A stretch of 64,000 nt of DNA. It comes from Aaosphaeria pasadenensis (Eukaryota > Ascomycota > Dothideomycetes > Pleosporales). A model generated the notes under the pieces. That model had not been told where the DNA came from and did not search any database. It saw nothing but the letters and a program-made list of their open reading frames with translations. The DNA lies in contig JAKLMB010000020.1 of NCBI GenBank assembly GCA_022813625.1, forward strand, positions 124,001-188,000, in the 5' to 3' direction. This document shows positions 48,008 through 60,500 of this stretch, piece by piece (the stretch's first letter is position 1; each line of letters starts with the position of its first letter). The position numbers and the translations under genes were made by a program.

Positions 48008-49002
48008 CTCGAGTCCCTTCACTATGGTATTGACGGCGTTTGAGTTATGGGGAATCGACCTCGCAATGCACAGCTGTCATGGGACACCCATATGCGAGCA
48101 GGACTTTAGAGAGACCGCTTCATTGCCGTAGACATCTTCAATAACAGACCATCATTTCTTGCATAATTGAGCATGACTATGCTTCGAGGGAGCTGGGGTA
48201 GTATCGCCGTGTCCGTGTTCCACAGCTTCTAGGACTTGCTGGATCATCTAGTTACAGCTCGTGTTTATGGATTTCAAGCGAGTGAGGAATACAACAACAT
48301 TCGGGTCCGCAGGTGAAGAGTCCCAGACGAGAATTCCAAATGATTTATCACTAAATCTTACACAGATCCTATTTCAATTTTCGTCAAGAGCCAATGGCAT
48401 CATCATTTGAGGTTATTCGCTTGTAAACTGCCAATGTTTACGGAGTAACCGTGACAACGCATTGTAAGAGCACCTGATCATGATCCAACAAGATCACTCC
48501 AAGATATCTTTTGTATCAATGTTTCGACATGTTTTCATATTAGTCACACCGCAACAAGTCCCTCCTTGACGATGTTGATGTCGTTCAAAGTTCGCACGTG
48601 ACAAGATACGAGCTCTCGGTCTTCACCCAAATGGGGAGAAGGAAGCGTAAGACGAACCACTACAACCGTTCCATCACGTACACCATCGCTATAGCTCCGT
48701 TACACCTACCATCTCGCAGCAATCGACTGTCGAGTCCAGCATCGTTGTACCGCACGTCAGTCACAAGGAGGCGACGATCTTTGCACGGATTGGAGCGCGG
48801 CGAACGGTAGTTCGGACTCGAAAGGAACGTTGCGGTTGCAATAATGCGACCCACCCTTGCGTGCAGCAACAGCTCGATCCCCTCCGCAAAACCAAGACCT
48901 TGATCAAAAGATAATACCTGAAAGTCAACCAATCTAAATTATTCCACCCCTCATCCGGCCGGATAAATAAAAGCCGGTCCAAGGGGACCCTATCTCCTCG
49001 CG
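48008..49002. other. Intergenic
   Basis: No supported gene; it holds the promoter of the secreted hydrolase-like gene. Confidence 0.45.
48963..48972 (+). promoter_or_regulatory. TATA-like element of the hydrolase-like gene
   Basis: ATAAATAAAA lies 31 bp before ATG 49003. This is very close; if used, the second Met at 49048 may be the real start. Confidence 0.4.
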
Positions 49003-51103
49003 ATGCCATCGCTTTTCTTCTGGCTGTCCTTCTCCTCGTTGGCGGTCATGCTTCCTGCGATTTTCTTTCAATTGCTCCTGGGGTGGAGCTGGCCTGTCAA
49101 GATACAGGGCGCAAGTGCACAATCTGAATTCAACAATCCGCCCGGAGTGGATATATGGTGCGGGAAAGCATACAAAGAGACCGTGAGTTGCTGGCCTGCC
49201 TTCTACCGGAAGGTATCACAAACGTTACGTCATATTTTACTGATGCTCGCCGCTCTGGGAACTACAGAACTCATCTTTTGATCCCGGGGGTTGGCTGTAC
49301 CCTCCTGAACCAGTGGATGGACATGCGAGGTTGGATCTGCGGGTCTATCCGCGATACAATTTCTACCTCGCAGGCGAGAAGAAGGGGGAATTCATCATAG
49401 ACACGCCGGTTCAAACGTCCGTAGGGACCGCGTACAAGAACGAGACATTCGACTACAAGGCCGCAAACAAGAGCGAAAAGGTGCCCTTCACGTGGATGAA
49501 CGTGCAGATCACGAACATCCAGACGAAAGCCATCCTCGTGAACTGGACTAGGATCCCCGTGAACACGACCGGCAACGTCGTGAAGTTCGACCTCTCATCC
49601 TTCCCAGCGGACCTTTCCCACCCATGGACCGTTAATGCCATAGGCGCATCACCAGATGGACTCCAGACATACTACTCTGGCGCGCAGGTCAGCGTCCTTC
49701 CCCCACGAAACGACGCAGGCTCCGTCGCGCGCATCGACAACCTCTACGGCGGCATCCAGACGCAATCCTCCCTCACGAACGGAACCTGGAAAACCCTCTT
49801 CCCCTACTCCTTCTACACCTCCTGGGACTGGATCTCCTCCACGATAACCAACACCTCCTCCACCAAAAACCTCACCACCTTCCGCTCCCTCGGCTACAAC
49901 CTCATCCACCCAGTCCCCCCAGGCGGCTCCGACCCCTTCGACGTCGCCCTCTTCGACCGCTTCCTCACCATCTGCGACTCCCTCTCCCTCTACGTAATGT
50001 ACGACATGCGACACACCTACCGCAACACCACCTCCGTCTCCCTCCAACTATCCCGCCTCCAACACCACCCCTCCCTCCTCCTCTACTACACCGCCGACGA
50101 GCCGGACGGCCACTCCGACCCCCTCAACGCAACCCGCCTCTCCTACACCCACATCCGCTCCCTCGACCCCTACCACCCAGTCTCCCTAGTCCTCAACTGC
50201 GCAAACTTCCACTTCGAAGCCTACACCTCGGGCGCCGCGGACATCATCCTCGAAGACGTCTACCCAATCGCAGTCAACACCTCCTTCTCCACCGTCTACA
50301 CCACCCCCTGCAACACCACCTATGGCGACTGCGGCTGCGACAACTGCCACGCCAACGACCCGGACTACCCTTCCTACGTCCGCAACCCGTTCCTCGACAT
50401 CTCGACGCGGGTGGACGCACTGTATGCGTTCCAGAACTGGCTGAAACAGAGCGGGGCCCGGGGCGGCCACGAGCCGCAGACGAAGCCGATATGGGGCGTG
50501 CCGCAGGCGTTCTTCGACGAGGGGAGCTTTTGGACGAGGTGGCCGACGGGGAGAGAGGAGCTGGTCATGGCGATGCTGAGGGTCGTGCATGGCGCGAAGG
50601 GCATCGTCGCGTGGATTTATCCGACGAGTGGGGAGATTGAGGATGCGACGGCGGGGTTGGCGAGGGTGTTTGATGGGGGCGGTGAGGCGGAGGATGTCGC
50701 GGCGTTCGTGCTGGGTGCGAAGCGGACGATGTTGGTGGTTGAGGGGGGCGATGGGCTGGTTGACGCCGCGGCTTGGATTAAGGGGAGTGTGGCGCTCGTT
50801 GCATATGTTCATATGTCGTACAAGGCGTTCGAGGTGGCTCCTGGGACGGGGAAGTCGGGTATATTTCAGTTGAGGTTCCCGGATGGTATAGATGTGGGCG
50901 ATCATACTGGACGGGTGAAGGGAATCTTTGGAGGAGGCATGGATAAGGGGTGGAGTGTGTTTGGTTCGTCTGTGGGTGCTGATGGGACGGGAGGTGCGGT
51001 TGCGAGGACGGGGAAGATTGAAGGATTGGAGGTGGGTATGTTTAAAGTGAGTGTTCAGCAGTACATGACAGATGGGATTAGTAGTGGTCATTCGAGCATG
51101 TAG
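49003..51103 (+). CDS. Secreted TIM-barrel glycoside-hydrolase-like protein, family unassigned
   Basis: Two exons, 49003-49182 and 49268-51103, with an 85 bp phase-0 intron. Product 671 residues. The N-terminus is strongly hydrophobic (a long signal peptide, or a shorter one from Met16). Residues about 70-240 form a beta-rich domain with many Asn-X-Ser/Thr sites. About 245-520 reads as a TIM barrel: YSFYTSWDWI, SLGYNLIHPVP, LYVMYDMRH, LLLYYTADEPDGH, VSLVLNCANF, IILEDVYPI, KPIWGVPQAF, AKGIVAWIYP. The DEP after strand four is where many hydrolase clans carry the acid/base Glu. A Cys-rich insert (CNTTYGDCGCDNC) follows strand six. The last 140 residues are another beta domain. Probably an extracellular carbohydrate-active enzyme; substrate unknown. 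Confidence 0.8.
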
Positions 51104-51375
51104 ATCACACGATTCTGTATGTTCATGAAGCTTTACATATGCTATGCATGCTACCAATAATATGAAAATTCTCGAGTGACCAAGCTTTGGCAGTTTCATA
51201 CTCACTGCTATGATTCACTAAGAAAACAGACCCATCGCCTGCTGTTGAGATTTGGCCCAGTAGGAAAGATAAGCCGACCAAAAGAAATGATACCCTGGCC
51301 GGAACGAAAGAAATGCTCACTCAGAACTGGATGAAGTGTAAAGAACGCCATGGAAATGCGCAACCCGCTCACTGC

Positions 51376-53673
51376 CTAATGATAGAGACTTCCCCTGGTC
51401 CTCTCCGAGAACTGCGTCTCGTTATGCAAATGCTGCGTGACCTCTAGCGTGGTGACGATGTGGTCGTGACTGAGCTTCTCCTGCTTTCGAGTGGCCAAAA
51501 GACGAGCGATCTTAAGGATATTCTTAATTTGTCGACCGTTGAGGTTCATCTGGGCTAGTGACTCTAGCTCGGCCTTGTGAATGGCATGCTCCTCTGGGAA
51601 CGACTCGAGGAAGTTCTTCCAGACGGTGCGACGCGAGCTCAAAGACAGTTCCTGGTAGTCGAGCGAAATGTGGATTCGCGACTGGAAAGCTGGATCAAAG
51701 GTCTCGACTCGGTTGGTCGTGAGGAACATGGTGCCTAAATGAACGGTCAGTATGAGCATGAAACTGATCTGGAACTGAAAACACTACTCACCTTCGTAAT
51801 ACTCAAGTACTCGCAGGAATATTGTCACCAGTTTGTTCCGCTCCAACTCGTGCAGCGATCTCTGCTCCAAGAAAACGTCTGCCTCATCCAACAGCAGAAC
51901 AGAGTTCCACCTCGTGCACATTTCCAAAATGTCTTGAAGCTGTCCCTCCAGCCGTCTAGGGTCGAGACCGAGGTCGCCCGCCGACATCATGTACAGTGGC
52001 ACCTTCATCTCTTCGGCAACGGACTCTGCAGTCAAAGTCTTTCCTACTCCAGGCGGCCCAGTCAAGAGAATAATCATGCCACGGCCTTTGCCCTCGATTA
52101 CGTCGTCGAAAGTCTCACGATATTTCCGTTGAGACTCGGTAAATCCAAGAATCAATTCCTTCTGGTTCTTTGGAAGCACCAGACGGTCGAACGCGTCCTT
52201 TTGCCACTCTATCTCCTTCACGCAATTAACGAAGAAATTCAGCCACAGCTTCTGCTTTAAGCTATAACCTCGTAGCAAAGGAGTGCAGATCAGTTTCTGT
52301 TCTGTGGTGAGTGGGGCGCGCTTGGAATCCTCTTCGTCGGCAAAGTGGCCGTCTATCGGCATGCCACCGTCGCAGTCATCTTCTCCATCATACACATCGC
52401 CGTCGTCGGATGAGTCTTCCTCGGAGTCTGTGCCGTTAGCCGGCACCTGGTCTTTCTGAGATAGGGAGTTCACGTAGATAGCGTAGCTAGCGTTAAATCG
52501 ATTCCAACCGTGTGTGTCAATGACGATTCGGCCTTTGACATTGTACTTGTCCTTGGACCCGAAAGCACCCATGCGCCAACCAATGCCTGAGTACGCTCGG
52601 TAGTTTGGCCCAGCGAGCGATTCAACCTTGGCGCCCCGTTCGATCAGGCGAGTCCGCAGGGCTTCGGCCTCGTGATGGTACTGGATGGGGAATGCTCGAA
52701 GTTGATTGATGTGTCTCGTTCCAGTGAAGATTGGGATGCTGATATTCCACTTCTGTGAACCGAACTTGGCCCCGTCCCAATCGACGTATTTGCAGGTCAA
52801 CCAAAAGCAAGGGACGCCTTTCGCATCCTGACCATACTTAGTATCAAGGAGGGAGTAGGCCGTCTCTTGTCCTTCATTCCTAGTGTAGATGGTGGCTCCG
52901 GGCTGGAAGAGCGTCCATAAATGGAAATATGTCATGACCTTTTTCGACTTCATATCTTGGGATTCGTCGATAAGGGTCTTGAACTCCTTGATCAGCACCT
53001 CTTGTAAGAGATCTGCATGGGCCTTGGTGGTTCTATTCTCTTCCGTATCGTCGCTCAACTCGGAGATGGCCTGCTGAAGCTCCGTCCATCGATGAATGAG
53101 CGGCTCAAACTTGCCAGAAAACTCGAGTCGCTGAAGGCCGACGGTGACGCCCGGGTAGCCTTTGAGGACTTTGGCAAGAAGGCGCTTAAGAAGTGGACTC
53201 TGAACCACGATGGAGTGCATGGCGAGGACTCTCCTTGGATCGCCATAGACCTTAACATTTCTCACCAGCAGTGCCCATTTAGCTGTCTTGTCATTCTCAG
53301 CGGGGTTTCCAAGATCATCGGGGATCTTATCCTGCCATTGATAACGGCCTTTCTTGTCCTCCTTGCCCGAGTACAGGTTCTTCAGCCCAAACTTCATGCC
53401 TGGAAGACAATCCTCCTCCGGTTCGCTATCTTCCGCGGCGGCATCCGTCTTGCCGTTCCCGTTGAGCGTGATGGTTTTGACGCCATTGATCACGTTGGCC
53501 TCGTCCTCGGACGAGGATTCTGATTCGGAAACGGAGGCCGAATCTGGCTCGATGTATTGGGGCGTGCCAAATGCCTCAGGATTAGCCCAGTCACTGGCCA
53601 ACATGGGCATACCTCTGCCACGTGACGGAAACCCTCTTCCCCGAGGAGGAAAGCCGCGGCCACGAGAAGACAT
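51376..53673 (-). CDS. AAA-family ATPase with RG-rich N-terminus and fungal N-domain (DUF7025-like)
   Basis: Two exons, 53673-51792 and 51734-51376, with a 57 bp phase-1 intron. Product 746 residues. Residues 4-21 contain three RGRG blocks. An acidic stretch follows. About 220-400 matches the N-terminal domain that precedes AAA in many fungal proteins (WTLFQPGATIYT, YRAYSGIGWRMG). A second acidic run precedes the ATPase, which has Walker A GPPGVGKT (about 539-546), Walker B VLLLDEAD (about 592-599), sensor-1 TTNRV, and an arginine finger in FQSRIHI just after the intron. The C-terminal helical lid follows. All catalytic residues are kept, so it should hydrolyse ATP. The client is unknown. RG repeats suggest contact with RNA or nucleic acid, or methylation; that is inference. 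Confidence 0.9.
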
Positions 53674-55383
53674 GAATCGTATATCAGCGACAAGAGTGTG
53701 CGCAAAGCGAGGGACAGTCTTGGGATGTTGGCAGTTGACGCTAAAGGTAGTGTATGGTGGGAACCACGATGAGATAGTGAGAGTGGAAGTAAGGTTGGAA
53801 GAATGATGGAATAAGACGTGGGAGGATCAAGGCGGGGGATGCGAAGTTGATATTTGTAGATCAGGCTGACCGGACTGGGTGAGGTATGACGGAGTGAGCG
53901 GTTTGTTGCCTAGGGAAAGGAAGAGATCGGAAAGCCGTGCAGTGCTAGCAGGGAGATGAATTACCGGGCTGGACGAAGTGGAGAGGGAGGTACTCGTAGG
54001 CAGCAAGCGCAGGCAGCGAGGCAGTTGCCTAATGATGTTCTTCCTAGATGGTAAAGTAGGTAGGTAAGTAGTAAGTAGGGAGAGTACGAGGTAGGTTGAG
54101 GTGAGTAGTAGGGCGGAGAGGGCCTTAAGAAGACAAGGCTTTGAGGGAGGTTGAGACAAAGTGCAATAGTAAGCCGCAAGACAAGGAGATGAACGCGGAT
54201 GGATGTACAGATGTGCAGATGTAGTGCAGATGTGCAAGGTTTGATAACTTGTAGTTTGGAGCTGAGTTGATGTGAGTGGATGCAAGCTGGGGGGTTGAGT
54301 TGCCGTGGCGCATGTATGACACGTCAAGGTACTGATTTGATTGTTGGAGAGACGTGAGAGGATAGAAGATGATGGTTAGTAGCAGCAACAACAACAACGC
54401 GAAACAGCCTTGAGATCAGAGACAGGATTTTGACTCCATCAAACTGCATGTGCCTGACCGGTAGATATTGGGTAGAGCGTGGCGGTGTAATAGGCAGTAG
54501 GCTGAGAGGGTACAATGCCGCACCGTACGTTCGTTAGGTCTATGCTCGCCGGAACAAAGAAGGGCTGAAAGGCTGTCCGGTCACTGTCACTGTCACTGTT
54601 ACTGGCGCGCGCTGGTGTTTGCAAAGCTTTGTATCAGACTGCACGATGTTTATCGAAAGTCCCAGGGGGTTAGTGATTCATTCTCCCGTTTGCTGTTCGG
54701 GTTGCTTTGAGATTGCATTGTTCTGTTCTGGTCATGTTTGAGTCAACCATATTCGCACTCGCTCCAGAGCAATCCCGCAATGCACGGATAAGATTGTTGG
54801 AGGGTATGCAGACATGTGGGGATACTTTGTGTTTCAGCATCACATACGCTTTGCAGCATCTCGTTCTTGTGTGTGTCTGTGTATGCTCAGTGTGAAGATG
54901 GTGTTGAGGTACAAGCAGAGGTACAAGGTGGAACAGTCATCATCGTGGCCTAATTAGTACTAGTGACTTGGTCCGTGTTATCGAAAGAGATTCTTATCGA
55001 TAGGACGAAACCCCGCCATCGGAGGTTTAACTTTCTGTTCTCCGTTAGCGCCATTTTCCCAATTCCTCCCACTAGGGCGACCTTTTTTTTTATCGTCCCA
55101 TTCACTTGGGGTCTTTTCATATCTTGTTGAATCTCGTTACTTGAATCATGGTCCGTTCATAGTTCCAAGGCCTTACAATTTGCATTTGGGGCCTTTTTCA
55201 TTCCTTATCCTGTAACCAAACGACACAGTGAAAGTGCACATACCCAGCATTGCTTTCATTATAAAAAGGCACAAATCTTAGACCCACCTCAGCGCTCCGT
55301 GCCTCCGCCCCTCCTACGCGCCTGAGTCACAACCTTCTTCAATTCCACAACCATCAGTCTACCAATTCGCAAATCAATCGACC
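53674..55383. other. Divergent promoter region
   Basis: It lies between the AAA gene (-) and the homoserine kinase fusion (+). Low-complexity CACTGT repeats occur at about 54580-54600, and a T-run at 55084-55092. An antisense frame of 166 codons (54327-53827) is Ser/Thr/Leu-biased and not convincing. Confidence 0.45.
55260..55267 (+). promoter_or_regulatory. TATA box of the THR1-PurM fusion gene
   Basis: TATAAAAA, 117 bp before ATG 55384, in good position for a single transcript over the fused gene. Confidence 0.6.
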
Positions 55384-57531
55384 ATGGCAACTCTCATCAA
55401 AGTCCCTTGTTCGTCCGCGAACATTGGCCCCGGCTTCGACGTCATTGGCCTCGCCCTCAACGTCTACCTCGAGGTCTCCGTCCAGATCACCAAGAAGGAA
55501 AGCTCTGAACACTCCCTCAATTGTCGCATCACCTACGAAGGCCTCGGCGCCAATTCCGTTCCTCTCGTCGCCGAAGACAATCTCATCACCCGAACGGCCG
55601 TCTACGTTCTTCGATGCAACGGCATCCGCGCATTCCCCAGCGAGACCCATGTCCACATCAAGAACCCCATTCCGTTGGGACGAGGATTGGGCTCCTCAGG
55701 CGCAGCCATTGTCGCCGGCGTCAACTTGGCCAATGTGGTCGGACAATTGAACCTCTCAAAAGCTAGGATGTTGGACTACTGCCTCATGGAGGAGCGCCAT
55801 CCCGACAATGTCGCCGCCGCGCTCTACGGAGGCTTCGTCGGAACATATCTCAGAGAACTCTCCCCCGAGGACACCGAGAGGCTTGAGATTCCTCGCAGTG
55901 AAGTGCTGCCAGAGCCTGCCGGTGGTGTCGATACCGGTCTTCAACCTCCCCAGCCGCCATACAATATCGGATCCTTCAAGAAATTCAAATGGGCCCCAGA
56001 GATTAAGTGCATATGCATAATACCAGACTTCGAGGTCTCCACAGCAAAGGCCCGAGGAGTCCTCCCCACGACTCTCTCGCGAGCCGACGCCATCTTCAAC
56101 ATGCAGCGCCTCGCACTTCTTACCTCCGCACTGGGAGACTCACCCCCAGACGCAGAGGTCATCTACACCGCCATGCAGGACAAGATGCACCAACCGTACC
56201 GACGGGGCCTCATCCCCGGCCTCACTGAGATCCTCCAGTCCGTCACTCCCCAATCACACCCAGGTCTCCTTGGAATCTGCCTGTCTGGCGCCGGACCCAC
56301 CATCCTCGCCCTGGCCACCCACAACTTCGACTCCATCGCCGAGCATCTCCTCGCAGAGTTCAAGAAGGAGAACATCGAATGCGACTGGAAGCTCCTCCAA
56401 CCCGCGGAAGAAGGCACAACAGTCACCACCGCCTCCACGGACTCCACTCGCCCAGCAGGAGAAGCCCTCACATACGCCTCCGCGGGCGTCAGCATTGACG
56501 CCGGCAACGAGCTCGTCAAGCAGATCAAGGCCTCCGTGGCAACCACCAAACGGCCAGGCGCGGACGCAGAAATCGGCGGATTCGGCGGGCTCCTCGACCT
56601 GCAAGGCGCAGGCTACAAGGAGCCGCCGATCCTCGTCGGAGCCATTGACGGCATCGGCACGAAAGTCAAGATCGCGTTCGAGATGGGCAAGCACGACACC
56701 GTAGGCATCGACCTCGTCGCCATGAACGTCAACGACCTCGTCGTCCAGGGCGCCGAACCCCTTATGTTCCTCGACTACTACGCCTGCAGCCGGCTCGACG
56801 TTTCCGGTGCGGCCGCCTTCGTCCGGGGCGTCGCAGACGGGTGCCGACAATCTGGCGCCGCGCTCATAGGCGGCGAGACAGCCGAGATGCCAGGACTCTA
56901 CAAGGAGGGCGAGTACGACGCCGGCGGCGCGGCCATCGGCGCCATCGCGAAGGGCGCCGTCATCCTCCCCGACATGAACGCCATGGCCGCCGGCGACATC
57001 CTGCTCGGCCTCGCGTCCAACGGCGTGCACTCCAACGGCTTCTCGCTCGTCCGCAAGATCATCGAAGTCAACAACCTCTCCTTCCACGACGCCGCGCCCT
57101 GGTCCACCACCCCCGGCGAGACCATCGGCGCTGCGCTCCTCGCCCCGACGCGCATCTACGTCAAGCCGCTCCTCGCGGTGTGCTCCAAGGGTCTCGTGAA
57201 GGGAATGGCGCACATCACGGGCGGCGGCCTCCTCGAGAACATCCCCCGCATGCTGCCGTCGTCCCTCGCCGCCGAGGTCGACGCCAGGTCGTACCCGGTG
57301 CCCGCGGTGTTCAAGTGGCTCAAGCAGGCCGGCCGCATCGCGAACGTCGAGTTCTGCAGGACGTGGAACACGGGGTTGGGCATGATTGTCGCAGTGTCGC
57401 CCGAGAACGCGAGGCAAGTCACCGAGATCCTGCAGGAGCACGGCGAGAGCGTGTATGAGGTTGGAAGGCTTGTGAACAGGAGCGAGGGAGAGGAAGAGTG
57501 CGTGGTGAAGAACATGCAGGTTTGGGAGTAG
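55384..57531 (+). CDS. THR1: Homoserine kinase fused to AIR synthase (PurM)
   Basis: One exon of 715 residues with no intron or stop at the junction. Residues 1 to about 345 are homoserine kinase (GHMP family, threonine pathway): N-terminal VPCSSANIGPGFDV, ATP-binding PIPLGRGLGSSGAA (95-108), HPDNV (139-143), and the third GHMP motif LSGAGPTILAL. About 346-361 is a short Thr/Ser linker. From about 362 to 715 is a full-length phosphoribosylformylglycinamidine cyclo-ligase (AIR synthase, EC 6.3.3.1): SAGVSIDAG, DGIGTKVKIA, GIDLVAMNVNDLVVQGAEP, ALIGGETAEMPG, LASNGVHSNGFSLVR, HITGGGLLENIPR. In known fungi AIR synthase is usually the second half of a GARS-AIRS protein (yeast Ade5,7); no GARS is present here. 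Both halves keep their signature residues, so both reactions are plausible. Confidence 0.93.
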   Translation: MATLIKVPCSSANIGPGFDVIGLALNVYLEVSVQITKKESSEHSLNCRITYEGLGANSVPLVAEDNLITRTAVYVLRCNGIRAFPSETHVHIKNPIPLGRGLGSSGAAIVAGVNLANVVGQLNLSKARMLDYCLMEERHPDNVAAALYGGFVGTYLRELSPEDTERLEIPRSEVLPEPAGGVDTGLQPPQPPYNIGSFKKFKWAPEIKCICIIPDFEVSTAKARGVLPTTLSRADAIFNMQRLALLTSALGDSPPDAEVIYTAMQDKMHQPYRRGLIPGLTEILQSVTPQSHPGLLGICLSGAGPTILALATHNFDSIAEHLLAEFKKENIECDWKLLQPAEEGTTVTTASTDSTRPAGEALTYASAGVSIDAGNELVKQIKASVATTKRPGADAEIGGFGGLLDLQGAGYKEPPILVGAIDGIGTKVKIAFEMGKHDTVGIDLVAMNVNDLVVQGAEPLMFLDYYACSRLDVSGAAAFVRGVADGCRQSGAALIGGETAEMPGLYKEGEYDAGGAAIGAIAKGAVILPDMNAMAAGDILLGLASNGVHSNGFSLVRKIIEVNNLSFHDAAPWSTTPGETIGAALLAPTRIYVKPLLAVCSKGLVKGMAHITGGGLLENIPRMLPSSLAAEVDARSYPVPAVFKWLKQAGRIANVEFCRTWNTGLGMIVAVSPENARQVTEILQEHGESVYEVGRLVNRSEGEEECVVKNMQVWE

Positions 57532-60500
57532 AAGTGCGAGAAACCACTTGTCTGTTTGCTTGCTTTCTTGTCACGGCATCATATTTAAAGGCCGACTCAA
57601 AATCAATTTCCTATATAGTTCAAGTAAGAAATGATATCTAACTCTCACGATGATCAAATCCAAACCGTCGTATCATACAATACCCATCATATTTTAAACC
57701 TACATCTCATATCTTAAACCTAATGCCAAGAAAAAGAGAGAAGTATAGGTCATCTTGCTGATAGAGATAGAATTATAGTCGTTAGTTCTATGGTTTCATA
57801 CTTTTAACATTGGTCTATTGACATGTATATACGTATATACATACCGACAGTAACACAACCAAAACCCCCAGTCTTCTATACATAGACAATGAAGTAGGCA
57901 ACGGCGTACGAATTAGTGGCAGAGCCAGACTAGGACCAATGCCTTACTCCTCGTACGTGAAGAGAAAGTATACTTATCCAATTGCGAGGTAGTCCATCTA
58001 CAATGCTTTATGGGCCTTAGTAATTGTAGCAAGTCACCATTCTCCGACTATTCGTCTCCCATGTCAGGTACCCAGATAGCTATATATATAAAATGGAGAT
58101 CACCCGAGTGATGTGGGACCAAATACATTCATAAATAAGCTTTACTACGACATATGTTTTACATGTGTTTGGTTGAGCCTGCGGTACCTATATAAAGTGG
58201 ATTCACGTACGAATCCATCATCCCATCTCCCAAAAAGAGAACACAGAGATGTGCCACATCCAGGTGGAGGCTGTGTTTCCGCTACCTAATTCGTTGCCCA
58301 GAGGCGCGAATGGTTGGCTGGGAGTTTTTCTGCGCTTCATATTACACATTTGAGCTGAATGGCTGGATAGGTAAGTTGTATGATGTATGTGGTGCATCTC
58401 CCCTCTAAGAAGTGTTGAGAGAGGGGTGAGCTGTATTGCGTGGGAGGGGTAGGTAGGTAGCTGTCGTTGTGTATTCTAGAACGGTGTGTATGGCGTGCGT
58501 CAGACTATACACCCCCATACTCCATACACATTTTCACATCACCATTCACGTCTTCTGTGTACGTGCAAGCATATGTGCGCGTATGTGTATATGTATGTGT
58601 CAGGCAAATCGGTGTGTCTTGCGTGGCGCACAGCACATCCACCCCATCTAATAATGGTCGGGATACATGGTGGGCGCGGCGCATCGCATTGACGGCGGGG
58701 GAGGGGAGGATTCAGTGCGTTTTGTTGAGGATGGATGGGACCCACTGCATGTGAAATGGACAGTACACAGTATGTACGAGTACGGAGAACGGGGGATGGT
58801 ATGTCATCGTGGGTTTAAAGCAGCTCTGTTTGCGTCGTGTCTATGGGGTGGTGTGTAGGTTGGAACGGTGTAGTTACTACTATGCGATGGAGAGGGAGGG
58901 ATGGTTGGTTGGTGGTGGAGGAAAGGAATATTGGATATGGGCGTAGAATTGTATTGGGAAGTGTACGAGTATCTAGACTATCGATGTTGATATTGATTGA
59001 TTATTGAGGTGAGTACCTCTTACTACTGAGGGGCAACACGTATTGACTGGAACAGGACAGGGAGAGCTTGATGGATGGAGGGGCAGCCGCACAACACCCA
59101 CCACTACGAGTAACGAGGTATGAATCACCACATCCACCACATCCACCACATCCATCCACCCCTACACTACGAATCATGGTTCAATAGGCGCCCGTGTTCT
59201 AGTCTCTCGCTGAAAGATAATCGTACATGCGCTGGGATTGCGACTCAACAAACCGTACAATAACTAATGATTGTCGGAGGGATCATGGCGAGCTGAGCAT
59301 CCACTACAATGTATACAATACAGCATTCATGGCGATGATTAAACAATACCTAGAAAAGAAAAAAACAGACACTACACATCTACAAGTACTCGCACGAGTA
59401 ATCCACACTGAGAAGATACATCTGAATCTTTGAGTACTGTAGTAAGCACAGCGCCTAGACTGAAGCCATACTGCCCCCCCAATGATGCCCTACCGTATCG
59501 GTGCCGGCGCCCGTTCGTTCCACAAAAGAAGGTCGAGGGGCATCGAGACATGAGTCTCCCCATCTGCATCTGCAGCCTGCGACAGGGTTGCCACATACGT
59601 ACATACATACTCGACTACAAAGGGAGTACAGAGGGTGGTGGTACGAGAGGGGTGTGTGCGACGGGAGTGTGAGTATGATATGACTACAACATCACGAATA
59701 GTCCTTGCTGACTGGGAGATACATGCTGGCGAGAATAAAAATGTTGATTATATGGAGGGGCTGCGTTTGAAGAAAGTCGATAATATACGAATGGCGAGTG
59801 ATGAATGACGAATGATGAATGGATGAGCAGACGGCGGGCATCTCCCGCTCCGGCGCATGCATGAAGTTGATGCGTATAATGTCTTACTATGGCGTATTGG
59901 GAAGTTAGTGGCTACCACAAAGGATAGATACAAGATACAAGATACAAGATAGTTACGGAGTGCTTGATGCCTAGATTATTACTGATACCATAGGCGCATG
60001 CTGGTGTTGTGTATCTAGACAGTATGAGTAGTATCAGTATACGCACTATGTAGGTATATTATGGATCTTGAATGATCAGGTCTTCAATGTATGGGAGGTA
60101 AATATTTCAAAGAATTACCTCGCCTTTGATCTAAACCGTCAAAATAACAACAATAACATATGCTATCTAGAGTATCTAGAGTCCCTAGTACTTCTAATCT
60201 ACTGGACTAAGAGAACAGCGAATCGGTCGCTTTCTCATCACCACCACCACCACCACCACCACCACCGATTAGGCCACAATAGACACCTGAATCTTACCTC
60301 CCTTATCTTGTTTGTCTTTCATAGTCTATTCAGCCTCCCTATGAAGTCTTGAAATCATACACGGCGTGTATTCCGTAGAACCCCCAATTAGTAGAGTAAA
60401 GTATGGTAACGTTCTGTGTACAGTAGAGTTCAGTAGTTAGTAGTTGAGCTAACGACACTCTATTTTCTCACCGACTTCTTTCCGCCATCCCAAACCCTGT

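Noticed and set aside
50186..51205. 339-codon antisense frame over the hydrolase-like gene
   Set aside because: Shadow frame; the plus strand encodes a continuous barrel with secretion signal.
56254..57441. 395-codon antisense frame under the PurM half
   Set aside because: It is a shadow of the GC-rich third positions of the real gene. Its product is biased to Gly, Asp, Glu, Val and Arg and has no domain.
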